Numbered from the stretch's first letter, positions 25,942 through 34,651 are shown. The stretch: DNA of 64,000 nucleotides from Microbulbifer pacificus (GCF_002959965.1 NZ_PREV01000026.1:2517424-2581423), one strand, 5' to 3'. Translations and numbers: made by a program. The notes: generated from the letters alone by a model not told the origin.

Positions 25942-28438
25942 GTTGTTTTTCCTTGTTGTTCTGGCGGTCGCCGGCATATTGCAGACGATCCATCAAACAT
26001 TCCAGTACGTCGACTGCGGGTAATACGACTTCGTGGTGCATCCCCTTTAGCGACGCGATCTGCTCGCGGATGGTGGTCTCCTCAGCAGTGGCAAAGGGTT
26101 TTCCATCCGCAAAGCGGGAGGCAACCAGGAAGCCGAGTTCCATCTGCTGCTGGACCAGTTCCGCGAGTTTCTGGATGTCTGTCGGAATCCGCTCCCGCTG
26201 TTGCAGTATGGCTTCCGCGGCAACACCGGCACGCCACAGATGCAGCAGGCCGTTTTGCAGTGCATCCTTGTCAACCCACGTTTCGATATCTACCGGGGCA
26301 TCCGGCAGGTTTTCCGAGAAAGTACGCAATTCCTGTAGTGCCATACTTTCCGCCGGCAGACTGTCGGCCAAACGGTTCAGCGGGTCGCGTCTGGAATAGG
26401 TTTCATGCGCGGATTTTTGGTGGTGGCGGTGATAGTAGTGGGCGGGTTCCAGTACCGCCGTGAAATCCCTGGCCTGGGTCTGCAGGTTTTCCGGGAAAAG
26501 CGCCTGCAAGGCTGCCAGATGTTGGGCTTTGTGCCGCAGGCCGACCGCGGTTTCCGCCCAGTGGTTTATTGCGTTTAGCCGCTTGTAGAGAAAGGTTTCA
26601 TCCTGCAAGGCTTCGTCGGACCACAGCCGTTCCGCCACCGCAAAAGCGCGCGGCCACAGGCGAAGGTCAATGTTGTCTTCATCGACCATCTCCGCCCACA
26701 GCGCGACCTCACCACCGAGGATATTGTTTTTCTGGGCATCCGTAAGAGGCGTACCGATATTGGCCAATGCCGGTGAGACACTTTCCATTTGGCGGCTGTC
26801 GATCAGCGCACCGACGGGGTGATAGGGCGCATTGCCCACCACAAATTCGCCGCTGAGTTTTTTACCCCGTAACTGCAATCGCGCGTGCAGCGGGCCCATC
26901 CAGGTATCCAGGTTGAATCGGGTATTGGGGCCGCTGCGCTCGATATTGTGCAGCACCTGCGGAGCCTTGCCGGAAAAATTCATTACCCCGCGCAGCGCGC
27001 CCTCGGCGGATTCAATCAGGGTAAACGTTCCGGAAACCGGACTGCCGCGTTTTCGCGGTGCGCTGAATTGCCAGGTCTGCCACTGCTCACCGGGTTGCAG
27101 ATCCCCGAACTCCAGCGGCTCAGGAATAATGGCGTTGCGGTAGTGGTAGTCGGTGTACTGGGGCTGATCCAGATAAAAGCCGGTGGAAAGGATACCGAAA
27201 TGCCCCGCGCGCGCGATTTCGCCGAGGGCATCCGGTCCGCGCCATGACTGTACGGCGGCACTTGGGGCAAGGCCTGGATGCAGGATTTCGTCCCAGCCGA
27301 TCAATTTGCGTTCGAGCCTCGCGAGAATCTCTGCCAGCCGGCTGTTGAAATAATTGTGCAGCGCGTCGCTGTCTGCCAGCGCATGTTCCTGCATGAATTT
27401 CTGTATGTCCGGGTTGGCTTCCCAGTGTTCCGGATCCACTTCGTCGCCACCGATATGCACATATTCAAACGGAAACAGCTCGGCCACTTCCGCGAGAATG
27501 CTTTCCGCAAAGTGGTACACCGCCGGGTTGGCCGGGTTCAGCAGCGGCTTGTGCACACCCCAGCGGTCTTCCGGTTTATACGGGCCGGGCGCCGACAGGA
27601 GTTCCGGGTAGGCAACGGCAATGGCGCTGGCATGGCCGGGCATATCGATTTCCGGCACCACGACAATACCGCGCTCACCGGCGTATCGGACGATATCGCG
27701 CACCTGTTCGCGGGTATAAAAATTTCCGCCCGGTGCCGTCTGGTGCAACTTCGGGTAGGTTCGACTTTCCAACCGCCAGCCCTGGTCGTCGGTGAGGTGC
27801 CAGTGGAATACATTCAGCTTGGCGGCCGCCATGCCATCCAGCTGGCGTTTAATGGTATCCACCGACAGGAAATGGCGGGAGGAATCCAGCAACAGGCCGC
27901 GCCAGCGAAAGCGCGGTTGGTCGATGATGGTCAGCGGCGGCAGGGCAAGGTAGTCGTTTTTCTCGGTACCGATCAGTTGCGAGAGCGTCTGCAGACCGCG
28001 GAGTACTCCTTCGTCAAATTCTGCGCTCAGCGTGATTTTTTGTGGATTGATGTCAAGCCGGTAGGCTTCCCGCTCACTGGTTAATTCCGCCAGTCTGACT
28101 GGCGCGGCTTGTGATTTTTCGGAAACGAGTTTGATTACGGAAGTATTGCTGGCGATCGCGGGATCATCGCAGCGTGTAGTGGCCTCCAGGGCAATACCGA
28201 CCTGGCGCTCGGTGCGCAGGCGAAAGCGGGTTGCCGCCGCCCCCAGCCTTTCTCCCGGTGCGCGCGGGAAGCAGAGTGCGCTGCGCTCGCTGAGGGTGAA
28301 TTCACCGGCGGCGTCGTGCCGTATGAGTTGCTGTGGATACGGCATGGGTGCGGGCAAGGCATGCCCGTTGTGTGTGAGGGCGGTCAGTGGCAGCAGGGCG
28401 CACAGACCGAAGCCGAGAAGATGATGTGTTTTTGCCAT
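25934..28438 (-). CDS. Beta-N-acetylhexosaminidase, GH20, with an inserted domain
   Basis: An 834-residue exported GH20 enzyme that removes terminal GlcNAc or GalNAc by substrate-assisted catalysis. Parts: signal (1 to about 28), GH20b-like N-terminal domain (30-170), TIM barrel beginning FRWRGLLLDSSRHFLSVDTI, with FHWHLTDDQGWRLE at 211-224 and catalytic HIGGDE (Asp332, Glu333). Residues of about 436-565 are a beta-rich insertion (QFSAPRKRGSPVSGTFTLIE and on) before the barrel resumes with GGEVALWAEMVDE at 576-588 and PRAFAVAERLWS; most GH20 enzymes lack it. A 230-residue helical C-terminal region follows. It sits 41 bp after a D-amino-acid enzyme gene and overlaps the SMP-30 gene. Confidence 0.9.
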   Translation of the reverse strand: MAKTHHLLGFGLCALLPLTALTHNGHALPAPMPYPQQLIRHDAAGEFTLSERSALCFPRAPGERLGAAATRFRLRTERQVGIALEATTRCDDPAIASNTSVIKLVSEKSQAAPVRLAELTSEREAYRLDINPQKITLSAEFDEGVLRGLQTLSQLIGTEKNDYLALPPLTIIDQPRFRWRGLLLDSSRHFLSVDTIKRQLDGMAAAKLNVFHWHLTDDQGWRLESRTYPKLHQTAPGGNFYTREQVRDIVRYAGERGIVVVPEIDMPGHASAIAVAYPELLSAPGPYKPEDRWGVHKPLLNPANPAVYHFAESILAEVAELFPFEYVHIGGDEVDPEHWEANPDIQKFMQEHALADSDALHNYFNSRLAEILARLERKLIGWDEILHPGLAPSAAVQSWRGPDALGEIARAGHFGILSTGFYLDQPQYTDYHYRNAIIPEPLEFGDLQPGEQWQTWQFSAPRKRGSPVSGTFTLIESAEGALRGVMNFSGKAPQVLHNIERSGPNTRFNLDTWMGPLHARLQLRGKKLSGEFVVGNAPYHPVGALIDSRQMESVSPALANIGTPLTDAQKNNILGGEVALWAEMVDEDNIDLRLWPRAFAVAERLWSDEALQDETFLYKRLNAINHWAETAVGLRHKAQHLAALQALFPENLQTQARDFTAVLEPAHYYHRHHQKSAHETYSRRDPLNRLADSLPAESMALQELRTFSENLPDAPVDIETWVDKDALQNGLLHLWRAGVAAEAILQQRERIPTDIQKLAELVQQQMELGFLVASRFADGKPFATAEETTIREQIASLKGMHHEVVLPAVDVLECLMDRLQYAGDRQNNKEKQHG

Positions 28439-28479
28439 GTGGGGTTCTTATTGGTATTCAGCCGCGGTGCGCCGGACTC

Positions 28480-29712
28480 TCAGAAAAAGGTTTCCACCAC
28501 TTCCTGCACATTGAATGCGTCGTCGATCACCAGAATCCGCCGCCATTTGTCAAAGGTCAGGCATGGATGTGAGGTGGACAGGGCGAGAATGTCGCCCACC
28601 TGAAGATCGGCATCCTCGGGAATCTGCATCATCGCGTGCTGGTCCATGATATTGGTGAGCCGCCAATTGCTGCCCACCCCACGCGGCGCTGAATCCCTGC
28701 CGGGGCGGAAATGCCGTTCCGGCTTCGGCAGGCCGGCGTCATAGGCCGCGTCCCGTTTGCCCAGATTCAGGATTGCCATGCCGGGTTCCGGCAGTGACTG
28801 CACATACGCCCAGACTTCCAGCGCGGATTGCAGATCCCCCTGCGGGCAGCAGTGCCCGTCGAGTCGTTCGATCTTTTCGAGTCTGTGCATGACCGCCGCC
28901 TGCGCCTGCTGATAGATGCCGCGATCGTGGGTGAGGTAGCAGCCAGGGCGGAGTACCGGCAGGATGCGAGCTTCATCGTGATCGGTAAATATCTCGGCGA
29001 CCAGATCGTACCAGGCGGAACCGGCGCCGCTCAGAATGACCGATTGGGTAGCGAATTTCTCCCGCGCCAGTAGTTCCAGGCAGAGGTCGCGCACCTGCTG
29101 CAGGTGCTCGGTTACCCGCGCCTCGGCGCGCTCTCCGTGAATCAGTCCTTCGTAGGTTTCCACTCCCGCCAGTTGCAGTTGTGGCCAGCGTTCCATTTCT
29201 TCGCACAGTGCGTGGAGCTGTGCGCTGCTGCGGCAGCCGGTGCGGCCAGCGGGGATGCCAATCTCAATCAGCAGTTTGAGGGTTTGCTGCTGCTCCCCGA
29301 AAAATGCCCCCAGCTGGCGCGCGTTTTCTACCGAGTCGACCAGGCAGTAAAACGCCAGTTGCGGGAAGTCCGTCAGCAATTCGCTGGCCAGTCGCATGTT
29401 CGCACGGCCTACCAGCTGATTGGCCATGAGTACATTGGTTGCCCCGGCCTCCGCGGCCACCCGCGCCTGCTGCGGGTTGGCCACGGTCATACCCCAGGCG
29501 CCAGCGGCCAGTTGCAACCGGAAAAAAGCCGGAGTCATGGTGGTCTTGCCGTGGGGGGCAAGTTTTACCCTGTGGCGGTCCGCAAATGCCTGCATCCAGT
29601 GCAGGTTGTGTTGCAACCGGGAGAGGGAGACCACGGCCGCTGGCAGTGGAACCTCCTCACGCAGGAGGTTCGGCATTGAGCGTGGCGCTGGTGTGCTGCG
29701 GGAGAGGCTCAT
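28480..29712 (-). CDS. D-serine dehydratase / D-threonine aldolase family PLP enzyme
   Basis: A 410-residue fold-type III PLP enzyme (alanine racemase-like barrel plus D-ser_dehydrat C-terminal domain). The PLP lysine is Lys56 in LAPHGKTTMTP; GVETYEGLIHG and SGAGSAWYD are further cofactor-side segments. The C-terminal metal site reads HPCLTFDKW, with His382 and Cys384. From memory, the eukaryotic D-serine dehydratase has His/Cys at this site while D-threonine aldolases have His/Asp, so a dehydratase (deaminase) is the better guess. Together with the divergent N-acyl-D-amino-acid deacylase and RidA it would turn D-amino acids into keto acids. It heads a minus-strand unit with GH20 and the SMP-30 gene. 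Confidence 0.82.
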   Translation of the reverse strand: MSLSRSTPAPRSMPNLLREEVPLPAAVVSLSRLQHNLHWMQAFADRHRVKLAPHGKTTMTPAFFRLQLAAGAWGMTVANPQQARVAAEAGATNVLMANQLVGRANMRLASELLTDFPQLAFYCLVDSVENARQLGAFFGEQQQTLKLLIEIGIPAGRTGCRSSAQLHALCEEMERWPQLQLAGVETYEGLIHGERAEARVTEHLQQVRDLCLELLAREKFATQSVILSGAGSAWYDLVAEIFTDHDEARILPVLRPGCYLTHDRGIYQQAQAAVMHRLEKIERLDGHCCPQGDLQSALEVWAYVQSLPEPGMAILNLGKRDAAYDAGLPKPERHFRPGRDSAPRGVGSNWRLTNIMDQHAMMQIPEDADLQVGDILALSTSHPCLTFDKWRRILVIDDAFNVQEVVETFF

Positions 29713-29913
29713 GGGACCGACTCCATCTCTTCACTTAGTTAAAAATATGGTAGAAAGTATCACATAAATAAATGCAGTATTGAAAGTAACAAACACGATA
29801 CCTATACTGCACCGACTTGAGTAACATCCGTACCCGTGTCAGAGCCTGTGCCGGATCAGCTTTCCGCCGATCCGGCACAGGATTCGAAACTCCAGTAACA
29901 CAGGAACACTGTT
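29713..29913. promoter_or_regulatory. Divergent promoter region of the D-amino-acid genes with a direct repeat
   Basis: A 201-bp AT-rich gap between the dehydratase-like gene and the rpiR-type gene. AGAAAGTATCACA near 29752 and TGAAAGTAACAAA near 29781 are a direct repeat with a 29-bp period (GAAAGTA common), a plausible operator pair for the adjacent RpiR regulator. Not proven. Confidence 0.35.
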
Positions 29914-30780
29914 GTGAGTCACGAACCGGATATTGTCTCGAAGATTAATGCGCACTACGGCCAGCTGCGCGACGCAGAGCAGAAGATCGCCCGTCTGGTG
30001 ACAGACGATATCAGCTTTGCCGCCCACGCCAGTATCAGCGAGCTGGCAGGTAAGGCCGGTGTCAGTGAAGCGACCATCACCCGTTTTGCCAAGGCGGTGG
30101 GCTGCAAAAATGTGCGGGACCTCAAGCTGCGCCTGGCTCAGGCGGTGGCGATCGGGCAGCGGTTCTATACCGAAGTCAAAGTGGAGCCGGGAGCCAATTA
30201 CGGTGTATACGATGAAATCAAAGCGGCATTGGATCACAACGCGCGTCTGATTACCGAGGCGGTGATCGAGCCGGCGGTCGAGGCTCTGGTCAAGGCGCGG
30301 CAGATTTTGATTTTTGGCGTGGGTGGCGGTTCCACGGTGATGGCACAGGAATGTCAGCATCGGTTTTTCCGCCTCGGTTTTCCGGCCACATCTTACTCGG
30401 ATCCGATGTTGATGCGCATGTCCGCCTCGACCATCGACGGCAATGATGTGGTGCTGTGCCTGTCCATGGGCGGTTACAGCCCGGATGTGCAGGAGGCCGC
30501 AGAAATCGCGCGGGAATACGGTGCAACCATCGTGGGCGTTACCGTAGCGGATTCACCTCTGGCCAGGGTGCTGCACCACCTGGTGCCGATGGAGCCGCTG
30601 GAGACGGATTACATTTTCAAACCCACCGCCGCCCGCTACGTCATGCTCGCCGCCATTGACGTGCTTGCCACGGAGCTGGCGGTAAAACAGAAACGCAAAA
30701 GTCGCGAGGCGTTGAGGCGTCTCAAGCACACTCTGGACAGTCACAAACACGGTGAGGATCGCCTGCCGTTGGGAGATTGA
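29914..30780 (+). CDS. RpiR/MurR-family transcriptional regulator
   Basis: A 288-residue regulator with an N-terminal helix-turn-helix (1-77; SISELAGKAGVSEATITRF, KAVGCKNVRDLK) and a C-terminal SIS sugar-phosphate isomerase domain (about 125-250; ILIFGVGGGSTVMAQEC, LCLSMGGYSPDVQEAAEIA, VGVTVADSPLA). The start is GTG at 29914 with AGGAAC upstream. RpiR members bind sugar phosphates such as MurNAc-6-P or glucose-phosphates, and those next to D-amino-acid genes are common in pseudomonads and relatives. It is transcribed with the deacylase gene 23 bp downstream and divergent from the dehydratase-GH20 unit, both of which it probably controls. Confidence 0.88.
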   Translation: MSHEPDIVSKINAHYGQLRDAEQKIARLVTDDISFAAHASISELAGKAGVSEATITRFAKAVGCKNVRDLKLRLAQAVAIGQRFYTEVKVEPGANYGVYDEIKAALDHNARLITEAVIEPAVEALVKARQILIFGVGGGSTVMAQECQHRFFRLGFPATSYSDPMLMRMSASTIDGNDVVLCLSMGGYSPDVQEAAEIAREYGATIVGVTVADSPLARVLHHLVPMEPLETDYIFKPTAARYVMLAAIDVLATELAVKQKRKSREALRRLKHTLDSHKHGEDRLPLGD

Positions 30781-30803
30781 GCAGAGGAACGGAAGGATAT
30801 GGG

Positions 30804-32243
30804 ATGACATACGATACGGTGATTCGCGGAGGCTCGGTTGTCGACGGTAGCGGCGCCGCCATGTTTATCGCCGATATCGCGTTATCCAATGGCCGCATCC
30901 AGCGCATCGACGCCCCTGGCAGCATCACCGACCCGGCCAGGGAAATCATCGACGCCGAAGGTCTGTATCTCGCACCGGGATTTATCGACGTCCACACTCA
31001 CGACGATCTCGAAGTCATTCACAAGCCACAGGTGCCCTCAAAAATCAGTCAGGGCGTGACTACCGTGATTGTCGGCAACTGCGGCATCAGTGCCACCCCA
31101 GTTACCCTGAAGACTGATCCTCCCGACCCACTGAATTTGCTCGGCGACCGCACAAGATTCACATACCCACAATTTTCCGACTACGCCCGCGCGGTACAGA
31201 ATGCCCGCCCCAACGTCAACGTCGCCGCGTTGGTGGGTCACACGTCCCTGCGCAATAACCACATGGACGATCTGCAGCGTACTGCCACTGCAGGCGAACT
31301 CGCCGCGATGCGCGCGCAACTGCGCAGTGCGCTCAGCCAGGGCGCCATCGGTCTCAGTTCCGGCCTTGCCTATGGCAGCGCGAAATGTGCGGATACCGCC
31401 GAAGTGCTGGAAATGGTCGCGGAGCTCGCGGAGCAGGGCGGGGTTTATACCACGCACCTGCGTACGGAGTTTGATCGCATTCTCGAGGCCATCGATGAAG
31501 CGCTTCTGACCGCGCGTGAACACCGAGTACCGCTGATTGTTTCCCACCTGAAATGTGCCGGGCGCGGTAATTGGGGGCGCAGCGGTGAGGTGCTCGGTGC
31601 TCTGGAAAATGCCGCGCGACATCAGCAGGTTGCGTGCGATTGTTACCCCTACACGGCGAGTTCCAGCACGCTGGATCTGGCGCAGGTTACGGACGATATC
31701 GAAATTTTTGTCACCTGGTCCGAGCCGTTCCCCGAACAGGGGGGGCGACCGTTGGCAGACATTGCGCGGGAGTGGAATCTCTCCTGTTACGAGGCGGCCG
31801 AAAAATTGCAGCCGGCGGGGGCGGTTTATCACTGCATGAGTGACGAGGATGTAAAAAATATCCTCGGCCACCCGCTGACGATGGTCGGCTCCGATGGATT
31901 GCCCAATGACCCACATCCGCATCCGAGACTGTGGGGCGCCTTTCCCCGGGTGTTGGCGCATTACGGGCGTGATCTGGGTTTGTTTGATCTGCCGCAGGCG
32001 GTGCACAAGATGAGTGGCTTGTCTGCGACCAATTTCGGGTTGGCGAATCGCGGGTTTATCCGCGAGGGTTACTGCGCGGATCTGGTGTTGTTTGATTACG
32101 TGGGATTGGAATCGCTGGCGAGCTATTCGCAACCGCAAAGGGCGGCGCGGGGGATCTCCCGGGTCTGGGTGAACGGGGTGTGTGCTTATTCCGGCGGTGT
32201 CGTTTTGGATAGTCGAAGCGGAGCCTTTTTGTTTCGCGGCTAG
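30804..32243 (+). CDS. N-acyl-D-amino-acid deacylase (D-aminoacylase)
   Basis: A 479-residue amidohydrolase-superfamily enzyme. The start ATG at 30804 follows GAAGGA. It begins TYDTVIRGGSVVDGSG; metal ligands are His64 and His66 in DVHTHDD, with Cys93 in GNCGIS as in characterised D-aminoacylases, later HLRTE, VSHLKCAG and VGSDGLPNDPHPHPR. It releases free D-amino acids from N-acyl forms, in the cytoplasm (no signal peptide). The product would feed the D-serine dehydratase-like enzyme; RidA and the sodium symporter downstream complete a scavenging set. Deacetylation of other N-acylated substrates (for instance glycan-derived) cannot be excluded. Confidence 0.88.
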   Translation: MTYDTVIRGGSVVDGSGAAMFIADIALSNGRIQRIDAPGSITDPAREIIDAEGLYLAPGFIDVHTHDDLEVIHKPQVPSKISQGVTTVIVGNCGISATPVTLKTDPPDPLNLLGDRTRFTYPQFSDYARAVQNARPNVNVAALVGHTSLRNNHMDDLQRTATAGELAAMRAQLRSALSQGAIGLSSGLAYGSAKCADTAEVLEMVAELAEQGGVYTTHLRTEFDRILEAIDEALLTAREHRVPLIVSHLKCAGRGNWGRSGEVLGALENAARHQQVACDCYPYTASSSTLDLAQVTDDIEIFVTWSEPFPEQGGRPLADIAREWNLSCYEAAEKLQPAGAVYHCMSDEDVKNILGHPLTMVGSDGLPNDPHPHPRLWGAFPRVLAHYGRDLGLFDLPQAVHKMSGLSATNFGLANRGFIREGYCADLVLFDYVGLESLASYSQPQRAARGISRVWVNGVCAYSGGVVLDSRSGAFLFRG

Positions 32244-32302
32244 GTTAGTCGTTCTGTTCGGGCTTGCTCGGTGCTCTGTTCGGGATTCGGGGCAGCAAAA
32301 CA

Positions 32303-32396
32303 CTGGGTGGGCGTTTTCAGAACCGCTGTGAATACATCCCTGTACGCTGCGTCGGCAACCTCCCTGTTGCCGACGCTTCTGAAAACGCCCACCCAG
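32303..32396 (+). repeat. Composite palindromic element, copy 1
   Basis: Outer arms CTGGGTGGGCGTTTTCAGAA (32303-32322) and its exact complement (32377-32396) enclose a core with an inner hairpin GTCGGCAA/TTGCCGAC. The core contains CCGCTGTGAATACATCCCTG and GCTGCGTCG, which recur on the opposite strand in copy 2. Could act as a terminator-like structure in RNA. Confidence 0.75.
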
Positions 32397-32480
32397 CGCT
32401 TTGCCTTACATTCGAATTTCTGCACTCCGTAAGTTTAAGAATACCCAATCGCTTACGAAGTGAATTTCTCAACGCGAAGG

Positions 32481-32587
32481 CGGAGTGCCGGTGAAAGCCT
32501 TTCGGGAGCGTCGCAAACAGGATGTTTGCGACGCAGCTCCCAGGGATGGGTTCACAGCGGTCCCGAAAGGCTTTCCCCGGTGCTCCG
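32481..32587 (-). repeat. Composite palindromic element, copy 2 (opposite orientation)
   Basis: Twenty-seven-base outer arms (32481-32507 and 32561-32587) pair with three mismatches; inner hairpin GCGTCGCAAACA/TGTTTGCGACGC. On the minus strand the core reads CCGCTGTGAACCCATCCCTG then GCTGCGTCG, matching copy 1, whereas the arm sequences differ from those of copy 1. Confidence 0.75.
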
Positions 32588-32644
32588 ACGCCACAGGACC
32601 AAGAACAAAGCGGACCACAAAACTTTCAAACGAAGGTAGTAATC

Positions 32645-33040
32645 ATGATTCAAAGATTCGGCGCAGAAGGTGGCACAGGCACAGGCGGTCAACACCTGCC
32701 ATTTTCCAGTGCGGTAGAGGCCGGTGGTTTTCTCTATGTATCGGGTCAGACACCAATGCGCGATGGTGAGGTAGTGGAGGGAGGGATTGTGGAGCAGTCT
32801 CAGCTCGCCATCGACAACTGCTTCGCGATCATGGATAAGGCGGGTTACGGCGTGGAAGACGTGGTGCATGTAACCGTCATTTTGACCGATGCGCGATACT
32901 TTCAGTCTTTCAATAAAGTCTTTAAAGAAAATTTCGGAGCGCATCCACCTGCAAGAATCTGCTCCGTGTGCGACCTGGTAGTAGACTGCAAAGTAGAAGT
33001 TGGCGTAGTGTGCTACAAACAACCGAAAGGGCGCCTCTAA
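32645..33040 (+). CDS. RidA-family enamine/imine deaminase
   Basis: A 131-residue YjgF/RidA/UK114-family protein. The ATG at 32645 follows GAAGGTAG; homologues start here. Core motifs: VEAGGFLYVSGQTPM, then VEQSQLAIDNC, VTVILTDARYFQSFNKVF and PPARICSV, whose Arg is the conserved catalytic or substrate-binding residue. RidA hydrolyses the reactive enamine/imine products that PLP-dependent dehydratases release, so its place beside a D-serine dehydratase-like gene makes sense. Its stop codon lies inside the left terminal repeat of the 142-bp element. Confidence 0.88.
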   Translation: MIQRFGAEGGTGTGGQHLPFSSAVEAGGFLYVSGQTPMRDGEVVEGGIVEQSQLAIDNCFAIMDKAGYGVEDVVHVTVILTDARYFQSFNKVFKENFGAHPPARICSVCDLVVDCKVEVGVVCYKQPKGRL

Positions 33041-33171
33041 AAATCTACTGCGCGTCTGCCTGGCGGCGTTCGGCGGTGCTCGGCATGCTCATGTATGACC
33101 TATACACTCCGTTGCCTCCGCTCCGGCGGCCACCACCAGTCACCCGCTCGCTACGATTTTTAGAGCTGCCC
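33030..33171 (+). repeat. 142-bp inverted-repeat element, copy B
   Basis: Same length and orientation as copy A (4674-4815), with terminal repeats GGGCGCCTCTAAAAATC (33030-33046) and GATTTTTAGAGCTGCCC (33155-33171) that pair at all but one position. The left end provides the TAA stop of the ridA-type gene. Confidence 0.78.
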
Positions 33172-33250
33172 TACCTCCTGAGTTATTCGTCAGGTGTTTC
33201 GGGATGTAAAAATAACCCAATGAATCGCGTTCAATAAAAATAAATTTCCA

Positions 33251-34651
33251 ATGAATGCCAGTGTTTTTCTCGGGGCCTTCGGGCTCTATATCACGTTCCT
33301 GATCGCCATCGGCTGGTTCACCTCCCGGCGAACCTCTGGCGAGGATGACTTTCTGCTGGCCGGACGCAGCCTGCCTGTCTTTCTTACCATCGGCACCACC
33401 GTCGCCACCATGGTGGGGACAGGCTCGTCCATGGGTGCGGTTGGATTTGGTTATGCCAATGGCTGGGCGGGCGCCCTGTACGGGATTGGCGGCGCAGTGG
33501 GAATACTGTTATTGGGGTTGTTGTTTGCACCTGCGCGAGCGCAGGGTTTTGCCACCATGAGTGAAGAGCTCGCGTCCTACGTGAATGATCACCCGTTGGT
33601 AAAAAAAGTGGTTGCCGTATTGATTCTGATTGCCTGCCTCGGCTGGCTCGGGGCGCATATTCTTGGTGGCAGCCTGTATCTTGCGTGGATAGCCGGGATA
33701 GATCTGCAGGTGGCGAAACTGCTGGTGGCTGCGGGTTTTGGAATATTTGTGATCGTGGGTGGCTACCACGCGGTAGTGTGGACAGATACCTTGCAGGCAC
33801 TGGTGCTGTTCTTCGGTTTTTTACTGATGGCGGCATTTGCCGTGCACGCCGTAGGTGGCTGGGAGGTGATCGTCGAAACTTCGCGATCGGCCGAGCGTGT
33901 GCAACCGATGGGTTTACTGCCCGCCATATCCCTCGCTGCGGTAATTGCCGTGGGCGTACTCGCCACACCGTCGTTCCGCCAGCGGATTTATTCCGCGCGT
34001 AGCGTCAAATCTGTGCGCAAGTCGTTTTATATTTCCGGTGGCCTCTATCTGCTTTTTTCGCTGGTGCCAGCGATCATCGGTATCTGTGCGTTTGCGCTGG
34101 ATCCGCAGCTGGACAATCGCAACTACGCCTTTCCCTATCTTGCCCTCGAAGTTCTCCCGCTCGGTATCGGTGTGCTCGTGTTACTCGCCGGCCTTTCCGC
34201 CACCATGTCCAGTGCCAGCTCCGATGCCATTGCCGGTGTCTCCGTGCTGGTGCGGGATCTCAGCAATCCGCATCGGCGGGAAGGTCTTACCCAGTCGCGC
34301 ATTGGATTGCTTGTGGTGATCAGTGTGGCGTTGGGAATGGCGCTGTTGTCCGATGATCTCATCGGCTATATCAGCAAAATGATTTCCACCGTGATGGCCG
34401 GGCTCTTTGCCTGTGGATTGCTCGGACGATTCTGGCCGCGCTACTGCTGGCAGGGGGCGCTGGCATCGCTGTTGGCCGGATCGGCGACGTCGCTTCTGGT
34501 GATGCTGACGACGGAGGGGCTTTTAAGTGAGAGTTACTGGGGAAATCCCATTATTCCCGCGGTATCAGCGGCGCTGTTGACGGGAATACTGGTCAGTCTC
34601 GTTTCTCCACAGCCCGCGACAGATTCCGCCCCGACATTCGACGCCGGATAG
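33251..34651 (+). CDS. Sodium:solute symporter (SSS family)
   Basis: A 466-residue integral membrane protein with about 12-13 hydrophobic helices. Family signs are the N-terminal GWFTSRRTSGEDDFLLAGRS, GTGSSMGAVGFGYANGWAG, and the later LAGLSATMSSASSDAIAG, part of the SSS sodium-site region. SSS carriers (PutP, PanF, sialic acid SiaT) couple Na+ to uptake of amino acids, sugars or vitamins. As the last gene of the D-amino-acid cluster it probably brings in D-amino acids or their N-acyl forms. The ribosome-binding site is weak. The 142-bp repeat lies between it and the ridA-type gene, so it may have its own promoter. Confidence 0.85.
   Translation: MNASVFLGAFGLYITFLIAIGWFTSRRTSGEDDFLLAGRSLPVFLTIGTTVATMVGTGSSMGAVGFGYANGWAGALYGIGGAVGILLLGLLFAPARAQGFATMSEELASYVNDHPLVKKVVAVLILIACLGWLGAHILGGSLYLAWIAGIDLQVAKLLVAAGFGIFVIVGGYHAVVWTDTLQALVLFFGFLLMAAFAVHAVGGWEVIVETSRSAERVQPMGLLPAISLAAVIAVGVLATPSFRQRIYSARSVKSVRKSFYISGGLYLLFSLVPAIIGICAFALDPQLDNRNYAFPYLALEVLPLGIGVLVLLAGLSATMSSASSDAIAGVSVLVRDLSNPHRREGLTQSRIGLLVVISVALGMALLSDDLIGYISKMISTVMAGLFACGLLGRFWPRYCWQGALASLLAGSATSLLVMLTTEGLLSESYWGNPIIPAVSAALLTGILVSLVSPQPATDSAPTFDAG

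Larger units (their letters stand above)
32244..32644. other. Repeat-filled intergenic region
   Basis: A 401-bp gap between co-directional deacylase and ridA genes, filled mostly by two composite hairpins (32303-32396 and 32481-32587) listed separately. The upstream part of the open frame 32522-33040 lies within the second hairpin and is not protein-like. Confidence 0.6.
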
